A stretch of DNA of 64,000 bases from CAIOSQ01 sp964434345 (lineage in GTDB: Bacteria; Pseudomonadota; Alphaproteobacteria; CACIAM-22H2): positions 3,088 to 67,087 of the forward strand of contig CAYSUY010000003.1 of NCBI GenBank assembly GCA_964434345.1, in the 5' to 3' direction. A model generated the notes under the pieces. It saw nothing but the letters and a program-made list of their open reading frames with translations. It did not search any database and was not told where the DNA came from. Positions 26,072 to 35,432 of this stretch are shown in pieces. A program made the translations under genes and the position numbers. Within the stretch, counting starts at the first letter, position 1, and every line of letters starts with the position of its first letter.

Positions 26072-26698
26072 ATGTCCCACGATCCCGCCACAGCCGGGGC
26101 GCCTCAGGGCGCCGGCGCGACCTTCGACGCCTCCCAGCCGCAGCCCGCGGCGGACGCCGCCGCGCGTATCGCCGAGCTCGAGGCCCGGCTGGCGGCGCTG
26201 GAGGACGAGGCCGGCAAGGCGCGCGATCAGGCCTTGCGCGCGATGGCCGAGGCGGAGAATACGCGGCGCCGCATCCAGCGCGACGCCGAGGAACGGGAGA
26301 AATTCGCGCTGTCCGGCTTCGCACGCGAATTGACCAGCGTCGTCGACAATCTGCGGCGCGCACTGGAGACCTTGCCCGCCGATGCCCGCGCCGCTGACGG
26401 CAAGCTCGACCAGTTCGCCCAGGGCGTCGAGCTGACCGAGCGCGAATTCATGGCGATCCTCGATCGCAACGGCATCAAGCGCATCCATCCCCAGGGCGAG
26501 CCCTTCGACCACAACCTGCATCAGGCGATCGCCCAGGCCGAAAGCGCCGAGCACGCGCCCGGGCTGGTGATGCAGGTGGTCCAGGCCGGCTACACCCTGC
26601 ACGGCCGGATTCTGCGGCCCGCGCTTGTGGTCGTCGCGAAAGCCGGATCGGGCTCCGGCACCGGCGGCCCTGGCGCCGCGGTCGACACTACGGCGTGA
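26072..26698 (+). CDS. grpE: Nucleotide exchange factor GrpE
   Basis: Exchange factor for DnaK. The 208 residues have a disordered Ala/Pro-rich N-terminus, a long coiled coil (about 30-85, AARIAELEARLAALEDEAGK), and the family signature region VMQVVQAGYTLHGRILRPALVVV near the C-terminus. It follows hrcA by 32 bases with an ACAGGAG ribosome-binding site. Unlike many genomes it is separated from dnaK by an oppositely oriented gene. Confidence 0.96.
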   Translation: MSHDPATAGAPQGAGATFDASQPQPAADAAARIAELEARLAALEDEAGKARDQALRAMAEAENTRRRIQRDAEEREKFALSGFARELTSVVDNLRRALETLPADARAADGKLDQFAQGVELTEREFMAILDRNGIKRIHPQGEPFDHNLHQAIAQAESAEHAPGLVMQVVQAGYTLHGRILRPALVVVAKAGSGSGTGGPGAAVDTTA

Positions 26699-26823
26699 CG
26701 GCGCGCACCGAGGCTGCGACACGGGCGCCTCTGCGGCCTGAAGCAGCCTCAGGCGCCCTGACGCGCGCGCCACGCTGAAACTGGAAAAACGCTGACGCGC
26801 AAGATGTCCTGAAGCGACGCCCA

Positions 26824-26845
26824 ACCCGCAGCGTGCGCTGCGGGT
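26824..26845. terminator. Perfect hairpin between convergent genes
   Basis: Ten-base arms ACCCGCAGCG/CGCTGCGGGT with a two-base centre form a perfect stem, two bases past the end of the minus-strand gene and about 125 bases after grpE. There is no strong T-run, but the position between two convergent genes suggests a bidirectional terminator. Confidence 0.5.
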
Positions 26846-26847
26846 GT

Positions 26848-27378
26848 TCAGGCCTGCATGCCCCCGCCGCGCTTGCCCCCGCGCTCGCCACCCTGTCCGG
26901 CGGTCCGATAGGCGCGGCTGACATCCTCGGGTTCCTTCGGGTCGCCCTTGGGCGGCGCCGAGGGACCGAAAAGCCGCAGCAATTCGCGCTGCGTGCGCGC
27001 ATCGACGAGGTCGACGAACATGATCGTCGTCCCGTCGAAATATCCTATACGATTCGTGAATTTCGGTTCGGGACGTACGGCTTCGGCCCGCGCGGCGTTG
27101 TTTTCCACGCTCGCGCGACGCACCGCTTCGAGGCGCTGCTGCTCGGCCTGCTCGCGCTGCTTGAAGACGAGGCTTTCGGCCGGCCGGAAGCGCTGTTCCT
27201 GGCGTTCGCGCTCTTCGTCGACCCGCCGCCGCGCCGCATCCGGTACGCCAGACCCACCCTCCGAGGTCTGCCGCGTCGGGGCGATGCGTGGGCGATCGCC
27301 CGGCGCCGGACGCGGCTGTGCCGCGGCGCCCCCAAGGGCGCTCAACGGCATCAATTCGGAGAGACGCGGTGCGTTCAT
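26848..27378 (-). CDS. Hypothetical protein between grpE and dnaK
   Basis: The 176-residue product is largely disordered: a Pro/Ala/Arg-rich N-terminus, a strongly charged helix (RRRVDEERERQEQRFRPAES to about residue 100), then a single conserved-looking segment FDGTTIMFVDLVDARTQREL and a Gly/Lys/Arg tail. The short hydrophobic segment vaguely recalls the FlaG 'VKVVD.ETGEVIRQIP' hairpin, but this is not convincing. I recognise no domain. It is antisense-oriented between two heat-shock genes. Confidence 0.65.
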   Translation of the reverse strand: MNAPRLSELMPLSALGGAAAQPRPAPGDRPRIAPTRQTSEGGSGVPDAARRRVDEERERQEQRFRPAESLVFKQREQAEQQRLEAVRRASVENNAARAEAVRPEPKFTNRIGYFDGTTIMFVDLVDARTQRELLRLFGPSAPPKGDPKEPEDVSRAYRTAGQGGERGGKRGGGMQA

Positions 27379-27738
27379 GGTCGGTATCGACGGCCTTCTG
27401 TCGCGATCCGTCCAACTGGACGTAGCAGACTTAGTGGAGGTCTCCACGCAGAGTCAAGTGATCGCGCCCATTTCGGCCTGCCAGGGACCCGCGGCACGGC
27501 GTCCTTGGTTAACAGAGAATTGAATGCGTGCCCGGACCGCCTGTTTCGGCGCATCTGGGCGGCGATCCGGGTTGCAGGGCTGGAGGGCCGCTCCTATATA
27601 CGCGGCGAAACCCCCACCCAGGCTGCGGTCGCTCGCTCGAACGGCGGCGGCGCGCGGCCAACCCCCGGGGGTCAGCGCCGGGGCGCTCAGACGAGGCTCC
27701 GGCACCCGACCCGCCGCTTATCGAAGGACGAGTGTCAC
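27379..27738. other. Non-coding 360 bases upstream of dnaK
   Basis: No gene is seen. The stretch holds the divergent control region for dnaK and the minus-strand hypothetical gene. Apart from the promoter listed separately, it contains a small perfect inverted repeat GTGGAG-GT-CTCCAC (27434-27447) and a 12-base palindrome ACCCCCGGGGGT (27661-27672) in the probable dnaK leader. Confidence 0.6.
27571..27599 (+). promoter_or_regulatory. RpoH-type heat-shock promoter of dnaK
   Basis: GTTG (27571-27574), an 18-base spacer and CCTATAT (27593-27599) match the alphaproteobacterial sigma-32 consensus CTTG-N17/18-CYTATNT with a single mismatch in the -35. The site lies 139 bases upstream of the dnaK ATG, giving a leader of roughly 130 bases. 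Heat-shock control of dnaK is expected; the site itself is an inference from the match. Confidence 0.55.
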
Positions 27739-29673
<1,935 letters not shown>

Positions 29674-29697
29674 GCGGCTCCGGCCGACAAGACTGGC

Positions 29698-29728
29698 GGC
29701 GGCGCGACGGTAAGACCCGCGCGCCGCC
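29698..29728 (+). other. GC-rich hairpin between dnaK and dnaJ
   Basis: Nine-base arms GGCGGCGCG/CGCGCCGCC with a 13-base loop lie 25 bases after the dnaK stop. There is no T-run. Such a stem could be a partial terminator or an mRNA-stabilising element that makes DnaJ less abundant than DnaK. Confidence 0.4.
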
Positions 29729-29766
29729 TGCCGCGATGACCCCTGACGGACACGACCGGACCGCCC

Positions 29767-30918
29767 ATGTCGAAGCGCGATTTCTACGAGATCCTCGGCG
29801 TGTCGCGGGATGCGAGCGCCGACGACCTCAAAAAGGCCTTCCGCAAGCTGGCGATGCAGCATCACCCGGACCGCAACCCGGGCGACAAATCCGCCGAGCA
29901 GAAATTCCGCGACCTCAACGAGGCGTATGACGTCCTCAAGGACGAGCAGAAGCGCGCCGCCTACGACCGCTTCGGCCATGCCGCGTTCGAACAGGGCGGC
30001 GGCCGGCCAGGCGGCGGCGCGGGTGGTGGCGGCTTCGAGTTCAATTTCGGGTCCGGCGGCTTCGCCGACATCTTCGACGAGATGTTCGGCGATTTCATGG
30101 GCGGCCGGCGCGGCGGCTCCGCCGCGGGCCGCGGCGCCGACCTGCGCTACAACATGGAGATCACGCTCGAGGACGCGTATCGCGGCCGGCAATCGACGAT
30201 CCGCGTCGCCAGTCTCGCGAGTTGCGAGGCCTGCAGCGGCAGCGGCGCCGAGCGCGGCGCGAAACCCATCGCCTGCACGACCTGCCGCGGCCATGGCAAG
30301 GTCCGCACCCAGCAGGGTTTCTTCACCGTCGAGCGCGCCTGCCCGAATTGCGGCGGGCGCGGACAGACGATCGACAAGCCATGCCGGACCTGCAATGGCG
30401 AGGGACGCTCGCGCCGCGAGCGCACGCTCAACGTCTCGATCCCCGCCGGCGTCGACGACGGCACCCGCATCCGGCTCGCCGGCGAGGGCGAGGCGGGATC
30501 GCGTGGCGGCCCGACCGGCGATCTCTACATCTTCCTCAGCGTGACGCCGCACAATCTGTTCAAGCGCGACGGCAACGACCTGCATGTGCGCGTGCCGATC
30601 CCGATGACGACCGCGGCGCTTGGCGGCACGATCGAGGTCCCCTCGGTCGACGGTTCGCGCTCGAAGGTCAACATCCCGCCCGGCACGCAATCGAGCCATG
30701 GGTTCCGGCTGCGCAACAAGGGCATGGCGATCCTGCGCGGACAGGGCAGAGGCGACCTGTTCGTCGAGGCGGTGGTCGAGACGCCGGTCAATCTCACGAA
30801 ACGACAGCAGGAATTGCTGCGCGAGTTCGAGAAGGCCGGCACCGCCGAGAAGACAAGCCCCGAATCAGCGGGCTTCTTCAGCAAGGTCAAGGAATTGTGG
30901 GACGACCTGCGCGAGTGA
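29767..30918 (+). CDS. dnaJ: Co-chaperone DnaJ (Hsp40)
   Basis: Stimulates DnaK ATPase activity. The 383 residues have the J domain with the HPD motif (MQHHPDRNPGD, about 33-43), a Gly/Phe-rich linker (about 75-125), and four CxxCxGxG zinc motifs (CEACSGSG, CTTCRGHG, CPNCGGRG, CRTCNGEG). The substrate-binding C-terminal domains follow. Full length and intact. Confidence 0.98.
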   Translation: MSKRDFYEILGVSRDASADDLKKAFRKLAMQHHPDRNPGDKSAEQKFRDLNEAYDVLKDEQKRAAYDRFGHAAFEQGGGRPGGGAGGGGFEFNFGSGGFADIFDEMFGDFMGGRRGGSAAGRGADLRYNMEITLEDAYRGRQSTIRVASLASCEACSGSGAERGAKPIACTTCRGHGKVRTQQGFFTVERACPNCGGRGQTIDKPCRTCNGEGRSRRERTLNVSIPAGVDDGTRIRLAGEGEAGSRGGPTGDLYIFLSVTPHNLFKRDGNDLHVRVPIPMTTAALGGTIEVPSVDGSRSKVNIPPGTQSSHGFRLRNKGMAILRGQGRGDLFVEAVVETPVNLTKRQQELLREFEKAGTAEKTSPESAGFFSKVKELWDDLRE

Positions 30919-30948
30919 GCGCGGCCAGAGGTCCAAGGGGGGGGGAGA

Positions 30949-31752
30949 ATGACGAAACGCATCGGCGTCGTGGGCGCGGCCGGACGCATGGGACAGATGC
31001 TGGTGCGCGAGATCGCGGCCACGCAGGGTGCGGCCTTCGCGGGCGGGACCGAGGCGCCGGGCAGCGCCGCGCTCGGGCGCGACCCGGGAGAGATCGCGGG
31101 TAGCGGACCGACCAATACGCGGCTCGGCAGCGATGCGGCGGCCCTGTTTGCGGCGAGCGACGTCGTGATCGATTTCACCATCCCCGCCGCGACGCGCGCG
31201 CATGCCCTGCTCGCCGCGGAGACCGGCAAGGGGCTGGTGATCGGCACGACCGGGCTTGGTCCCGAGGACGAGCGCGCGATCGCCGCCGCGGCCGACCGCG
31301 CGCCGATCGTTCGCGCCCCGAACATGAGCCTCGCGGTCAATCTGCTGATGGCGCTGACCGAGCGCGTCGCCGCGACGCTGGGTTCCGATTACGACATCGA
31401 GATCTTCGAGATCCATCACCGGCACAAGATCGACGCACCCTCGGGTACCGCCCTCGGCCTCGGACAGGCGGCCGCGCGCGGCCGCGGCGTCGATCTCGCC
31501 ACGCATGGCGTGCGGGCGCGGGATGGGCATACCGGACCACGCCAGGAAGGCACGATCGGGTTCTCGGTCGCGCGCGGCGGCGGCGAGGTCGGCGACCACG
31601 TGGTGATGTTCTGCGGCGGCTCCGATCGGATCGAACTCACGCACAAGGCCCATGGGCGCGGAATCTATGCGGGCGGGGCCGTGCGTGCCGCACTCTGGCT
31701 CGCAGGACGCAAGCCCGGGCTTTACACGATGAAGGACGTTCTCGGTCTCTGA
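30949..31752 (+). CDS. dapB: 4-hydroxy-tetrahydrodipicolinate reductase DapB
   Basis: Second dedicated step of lysine and diaminopimelate synthesis. The 267 residues have the nucleotide-binding GVVGAAGRMGQML at the N-terminus, GTTGLGPEDERAI, APNMSLAVNLL and the catalytic/substrate motif EIHHRHKIDAPSGTALGLG. It follows dnaJ by 30 bases with a GGGGGGGAGA ribosome-binding site, the usual alphaproteobacterial dnaJ-dapB neighbourhood. Its stop codon lies inside a 16-base tandem duplication. Confidence 0.97.
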   Translation: MTKRIGVVGAAGRMGQMLVREIAATQGAAFAGGTEAPGSAALGRDPGEIAGSGPTNTRLGSDAAALFAASDVVIDFTIPAATRAHALLAAETGKGLVIGTTGLGPEDERAIAAAADRAPIVRAPNMSLAVNLLMALTERVAATLGSDYDIEIFEIHHRHKIDAPSGTALGLGQAAARGRGVDLATHGVRARDGHTGPRQEGTIGFSVARGGGEVGDHVVMFCGGSDRIELTHKAHGRGIYAGGAVRAALWLAGRKPGLYTMKDVLGL

Positions 31753-31775
31753 CGCGGCAGGTCTCTGACGCGGCA
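31744..31775. repeat. Perfect 16-base tandem duplication over the dapB stop
   Basis: GGTCTCTGACGCGGCA occurs twice head to tail. The first copy carries the last codons and stop of dapB. The second lies just outside and reaches to one base before the end of the convergent DUF2244 gene. It probably arose by slippage or a small duplication. Confidence 0.85.
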
Positions 31776-31776
31776 G

Positions 31777-32313
31777 TCAGGCCGAGACGGAGATCGCCGG
31801 CTGCGGGTGCGCCGGCGGGGCGGGAAGCGGCCTGCCGTCGCGCAGGGCGGCGAGCACCTCGTCGATGTGGAGGGCGAGCCGCTCGCGCTCGTCCGGCGCC
31901 AGGAACTGACCGATCGCGTAACGGCGGCCATGGCTGGTCAGGACGAGACGCGTGACCTCGCCCCGGTGACGAACGACCCGCACGCGCAGCCAGTAGGGTT
32001 GCAGGTCGACGGACACCTCGCGGCCCCAGTGGTCGCGCCGAAGGATCGACAGCCGGTCGCGGTAGAAGGCCAGCCGCTCCGACTGGCGCGCGCGGGCATA
32101 GCTGAGCTTGAAGGCGAGCCAGACGAGGGCCACGTCGAGTCCCAGGAAGCCGATCACCGGCCAGGCACCGACCGCGAGGAAGACGATCCCGGCGACGAAG
32201 TTGAACCCGATCAGCGCCGCCATGAGCGCAACGAACCCATGGCGCGGCAGGCTGCGATGCGGGGTCAGCACGAGTTCGAGGAGGGGCGGCTCTTCGGCCG
32301 CGCGCGCGGTCAT
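31777..32313 (-). CDS. DUF2244 membrane protein
   Basis: The 178-residue product opens LLELVLTPHRSLPRHGF, followed by two membrane helices (about 27-70). A short cytoplasmic domain then contains DRLSILRRDHWGREVSVDLQPYWLRV and FLAPDERERLA. These are the conserved features of DUF2244, an alphaproteobacterial family of unknown role often encoded beside nth. It is divergent from nth and convergent with dapB. Confidence 0.88.
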   Translation of the reverse strand: MTARAAEEPPLLELVLTPHRSLPRHGFVALMAALIGFNFVAGIVFLAVGAWPVIGFLGLDVALVWLAFKLSYARARQSERLAFYRDRLSILRRDHWGREVSVDLQPYWLRVRVVRHRGEVTRLVLTSHGRRYAIGQFLAPDERERLALHIDEVLAALRDGRPLPAPPAHPQPAISVSA

Positions 32314-32386
32314 GGGAAGGACACTAACCCCATCCGCCGCCGCCGTCTGCGGCCTTGCGGCAACGCCCCGGCCAAGCGGGCGAGGC

Positions 32387-32418
32387 CATGATCCGCGCTG
32401 ACAGGCGCACGGATCATG
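32387..32418. promoter_or_regulatory. Inverted repeat in the DUF2244-nth divergent region
   Basis: Nine-base arms CATGATCCG/CGGATCATG are separated by 14 bases that can extend the stem weakly (CGC/GCG). Plus-strand T-rich sequence CTTTAGCTTT follows. In a divergent promoter region it may be an operator shared by both genes; the T-rich tail also permits a terminator reading. Confidence 0.4.
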
Positions 32419-32495
32419 CTTTAGCTTTCCGCTCCGTCGCGTGACCCACGTCTTCGGCGGTTCCGCCTCCGACGATCACGCCCAGAGGCACGGGC

Positions 32496-33164
32496 ATGAA
32501 GCCAACCGAGATCGCCGCCTTCTACGGCCGCCTCGCGGCCGCCAACCCCGCGCCGCAGACCGAGCTTGCCTATGGCAACCCGTTCCAGCTCCTGGTCGCG
32601 GTCGTGCTGTCGGCGCAGGCGACCGATGCCAGCGTCAATCGGGCGACGGCCGGGCTCTTCGCACGCGTTCGCACCCCCGCCGAAATGCTGGCGCTCGGCG
32701 AGCCGGCGCTGCGCGAAGAAATCAAGACGATCGGGCTGTTCAACACCAAGGCGCGCAACGTGATCGCCTTGTCGCGGCTGCTGGTCGAGACGCATGGCGG
32801 CGCGATCCCGGATACGCGCGAAGCCCTGGAGGCACTGCCGGGGGTCGGGCGCAAGACAGCCAACGTCGTCCTCAACATCGCCTTCGGCACACCGACGATC
32901 GCCGTCGACACGCACATCTTCCGCGTCTCGAACCGCACCGGTCTCGCGCGCGGCCGCACGCCCGCGCAGGTCGAGGCGCGGCTGGAGCGCGTCACGCCGC
33001 CGGAGTTCAAGCTGCATGCGCATCACTGGCTCATCCTGCACGGGCGCTATGTGTGCAAGGCGCGCAGGCCGGACTGCGCGTCCTGCGCCGTCGCCGACCT
33101 CTGCGCCGTCGCGCGCAAGACCACGGGCAAGCCCCGCCCCGGGCGCCCGACCGCGGGCACGTGA
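32496..33164 (+). CDS. nth: Endonuclease III
   Basis: Base-excision-repair glycosylase/AP lyase for oxidised pyrimidines. The 222 residues include LLVAVVLSAQATDASVN, the helix-hairpin-helix LPGVGRKTANVVL with the catalytic Lys, the catalytic Asp in VDTHIFRVSNR, and a [4Fe-4S] loop C-x6-C-x2-C-x5-C (CKARRPDCASCAVADLC). The last 15 residues are a basic Pro/Gly tail. Confidence 0.97.
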   Translation: MKPTEIAAFYGRLAAANPAPQTELAYGNPFQLLVAVVLSAQATDASVNRATAGLFARVRTPAEMLALGEPALREEIKTIGLFNTKARNVIALSRLLVETHGGAIPDTREALEALPGVGRKTANVVLNIAFGTPTIAVDTHIFRVSNRTGLARGRTPAQVEARLERVTPPEFKLHAHHWLILHGRYVCKARRPDCASCAVADLCAVARKTTGKPRPGRPTAGT

Positions 33165-33220
33165 CATCGCAAGGCCCTGACATCGCAAGCCACGACATCG
33201 CAAGGCCACGACATCGCGCA
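33163..33220. repeat. Four degenerate 15-16-base tandem repeats after nth
   Basis: The unit GACATCGCAAGGCCAC is present as three near-complete copies starting at 33163, 33179 and 33194, and a partial fourth at 33210 (GACATCGCGC). The first begins within the nth stop codon. The remainder of the 179-base gap to the HIT gene is GC-rich with no gene. Confidence 0.8.
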
Positions 33221-33343
33221 TGCGTGACGCCCCGGTCGCGCCCTGCGCGGCCGGGGCGTCCGCCGATCGAAATCCCCCCTTCGCCGCGAGGGGGGACGGG
33301 CGCCCGCGCGCGTGGCGCGACCGCCCCGGCGGCAAGGGCGGCC

Positions 33344-33709
33344 CTACTCCGCCTTCGCCACCATTCGTCCCATTGGACGGCCACCAAGGACATGGACGTG
33401 CAGATGCGGCACTTCCTGATGTCCGTTGCGACCGCAATTGGAAATGACGCGATAGCCGCCAGCGGCGATGCCGGTCAGCCGCGCGACGGTGCCGATGGCG
33501 CGCGACAGCGCGGCCTGCTCGGCGTCGCTTGCCGCCGCGTGGAAATCGTCCCAGGATTCATAGGCGCCACGGGGCACCACGAGTACATGCACCGGCGCCT
33601 GGGGCTGGATATCGTGGAAGGCGAGGACATGCGCGTCCTCGTAGACCTTCCGGCAGGGGATCTCGCCGCGCAGGATACGCGCGAAGATGTTGGCGCTGTC
33701 GTAGCTCAT
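33344..33709 (-). CDS. HIT-family nucleotide-binding protein (HinT-like)
   Basis: The 121 residues start MSYDSANIFARILRGEIPC, typical of HinT/PKCI proteins that hydrolyse purine nucleoside phosphoramidates. The histidine triad is HLHVHVLGG near residues 102-110, preceded by NCGRNGHQEVP. Its start overlaps the hisE stop by four bases, so it is cotranscribed with hisE. Confidence 0.94.
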   Translation of the reverse strand: MSYDSANIFARILRGEIPCRKVYEDAHVLAFHDIQPQAPVHVLVVPRGAYESWDDFHAAASDAEQAALSRAIGTVARLTGIAAGGYRVISNCGRNGHQEVPHLHVHVLGGRPMGRMVAKAE

Positions 33710-34062
33710 CCGTCCTCCCGGTTCTCGCCGCGGCCCGCCTTCTCGGCGATGCCGGAGACACCCTCGCGCCGCATCAGCTCGGCCCAGACATCGCCCGGCC
33801 TGACCCGGGCGTCCGCCCAGAGCACGAGCAGGTGATACATCAGGTCGGCGCTTTCCTCGACGATGCGCTCGCGCTTGCCGCGCACGGCTTCGATGACGAG
33901 TTCGACCGCTTCCTCGCCCGCCTTCTGCGCGATCTTGCGCGTGCCCTTGGCGAAGAGCTTGGCGGTATGCGAGGACGACGGATCGGCGTCGCGGCGCGAT
34001 TCGATCACCGCGAAGAGGCGGTCGATCACAGCGCTGGCGGGTATGTCGTCGCGATCGTTCAT
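33706..34062 (-). CDS. hisE: Phosphoribosyl-ATP pyrophosphatase HisE
   Basis: Second step of histidine synthesis. The 118 residues contain the helical MazG-like core: KIAQKAGEEAVELVIEAVRG and VEESADLMYHLLVLWA, which hold the Glu/Asp metal ligands. The chosen ATG begins MNDRDDIPASAVIDRLF. It is separated from hisF by an inverted CoA-transferase gene, whereas in many relatives hisF and hisE are adjacent. Confidence 0.95.
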   Translation of the reverse strand: MNDRDDIPASAVIDRLFAVIESRRDADPSSSHTAKLFAKGTRKIAQKAGEEAVELVIEAVRGKRERIVEESADLMYHLLVLWADARVRPGDVWAELMRREGVSGIAEKAGRGENREDG

Positions 34063-34210
34063 GGCGTCGTCCTGGTCGACGTAAATCGAGGTTGTCCGCG
34101 CAAGACTGGACCATCGCCGCAAGCGCGTCCACACCGCCGTTGCGCGGCTGCGTCGCGCCGCGGCGGCGCCATTGCGCCGTGGCACCGCGCGCCGCTAGCC
34201 TGAACGTCAT

Positions 34211-35416
34211 ATGTACGCACCTCTCGACGACCTGCGCGTGGCCGAAGTCGCGAGCTTCATCGCCGCGCCCACCGGCACGCTCTACCTGCGCGAACTCGGC
34301 GCCGATATCCTGCGCATCGATCCCGTCGGCGGCGGCCCCGATCGCCGGCGCTGGCCGCTCGCGCCGGGAGGCGACAGCCTTTACTGGGAGGGTCTCAACA
34401 AGGGCAAGCGCTCGGTCGCGATCGATCTCGCGCGACCCGAAGGCCGCGAGCTCGCGACGGCGCTGATCGCGGCATGCGGCATCTTCGTGACCAACCTGCC
34501 CGACCGCGGAAGCTTCGCCCACGCCGCGCTCGCGGCGCGCCGGCCGGACCTGATCTCGCTGCGCGTGATGGGCTGGCCCGACGGGCGCCCGGCAGTCGAT
34601 TACACGATCAACGCCGCGACCGGCTATCCGATGATGACCGGCCCGGAGGGAGTCACGGGACCGGTGAACCATGTCCTGCCCGCCTGGGATCTCGTCACCG
34701 GCGCCCTGGTCGCAGCAAATCTCCTCGCCGCCGAGCGCCGCCGGAACGCCAGCGGTCGCGGCGCGGAGATCGCGCTGCCACTTGCCGACGTCGCCTTCTC
34801 GACGCTGGCCCGCCTCGGTCACGTGGCCGAGGTCACGGCGCGCGGCACCGACCGGCCGCGCATCGGCAACGACCTCTTCGGCGCCTTCGGCCGCGACTTC
34901 GAAACCGCGGACGGCGCGCGCATCATGCTGATCGGGTTGACCGCGCGGCAATGGTCGGCGCTGGTCGAGGTGCTGGACATCGCGACACCGGTCGCGCGCC
35001 TGGAGGCGGAGACCGGCGCCGATTTCGCAGCCGATGAGGGCGCGCGCTTCGTCCACCGCGCAGCGCTGGGCGCGATCTTCGCCGCGGCCATCGCGGCGCG
35101 TGATCTCGCGGCGCTCGGCGCGCTGCTCGATCGCGCCGGCGCCACGTGGTCGGTCTATCGCAGCGTCAAGGAGGCGCTCGCCCACGAGCCCGGCCTGTCG
35201 GTGGCCAATCCCGTCTTCGAGATGGTGGCGCATCCCAGCGGCGTGTCCCATCCGACGCCGGGCGCGGCTGCGACATGGCGCGGCGAGGCAAGGCGCGCCG
35301 TGCCGCGCGCGCCGCTTCTGGGCGAGCATACCGACGCCGTTCTTGCCGAGATCCTCGGACTTCCGGATCACGAAATCGCGCGGCTGCACGATCGCGGGCT
35401 GGTCGCCGGCGCGTGA
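34211..35416 (+). CDS. CaiB/BaiF-type CoA transferase or acyl-CoA isomerase
   Basis: The 401 residues show the family III CoA-transferase opening LRVAEVASFIAAPTGTLYLRELGADILRID (split), LNKGKRSVAIDLARPEGREL, and DLVTGALVAANLLAAERRR. The N-terminal pattern is close to proteins annotated as 2-methylfumaryl-CoA isomerase (intramolecular transfer), but the substrate cannot be settled. The catalytic Asp expected after the GDxxG region is not obvious (GPVNHVLPAWDLVTG). It is transcribed against the his genes on both sides. Confidence 0.85.
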   Translation: MYAPLDDLRVAEVASFIAAPTGTLYLRELGADILRIDPVGGGPDRRRWPLAPGGDSLYWEGLNKGKRSVAIDLARPEGRELATALIAACGIFVTNLPDRGSFAHAALAARRPDLISLRVMGWPDGRPAVDYTINAATGYPMMTGPEGVTGPVNHVLPAWDLVTGALVAANLLAAERRRNASGRGAEIALPLADVAFSTLARLGHVAEVTARGTDRPRIGNDLFGAFGRDFETADGARIMLIGLTARQWSALVEVLDIATPVARLEAETGADFAADEGARFVHRAALGAIFAAAIAARDLAALGALLDRAGATWSVYRSVKEALAHEPGLSVANPVFEMVAHPSGVSHPTPGAAATWRGEARRAVPRAPLLGEHTDAVLAEILGLPDHEIARLHDRGLVAGA

Positions 35417-35432
35417 CGCGCGCCTTGTCCGA

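Noticed and set aside
33163..33220. CRISPR array
   Set aside because: Repeat units abut with no spacers and there are no cas genes.
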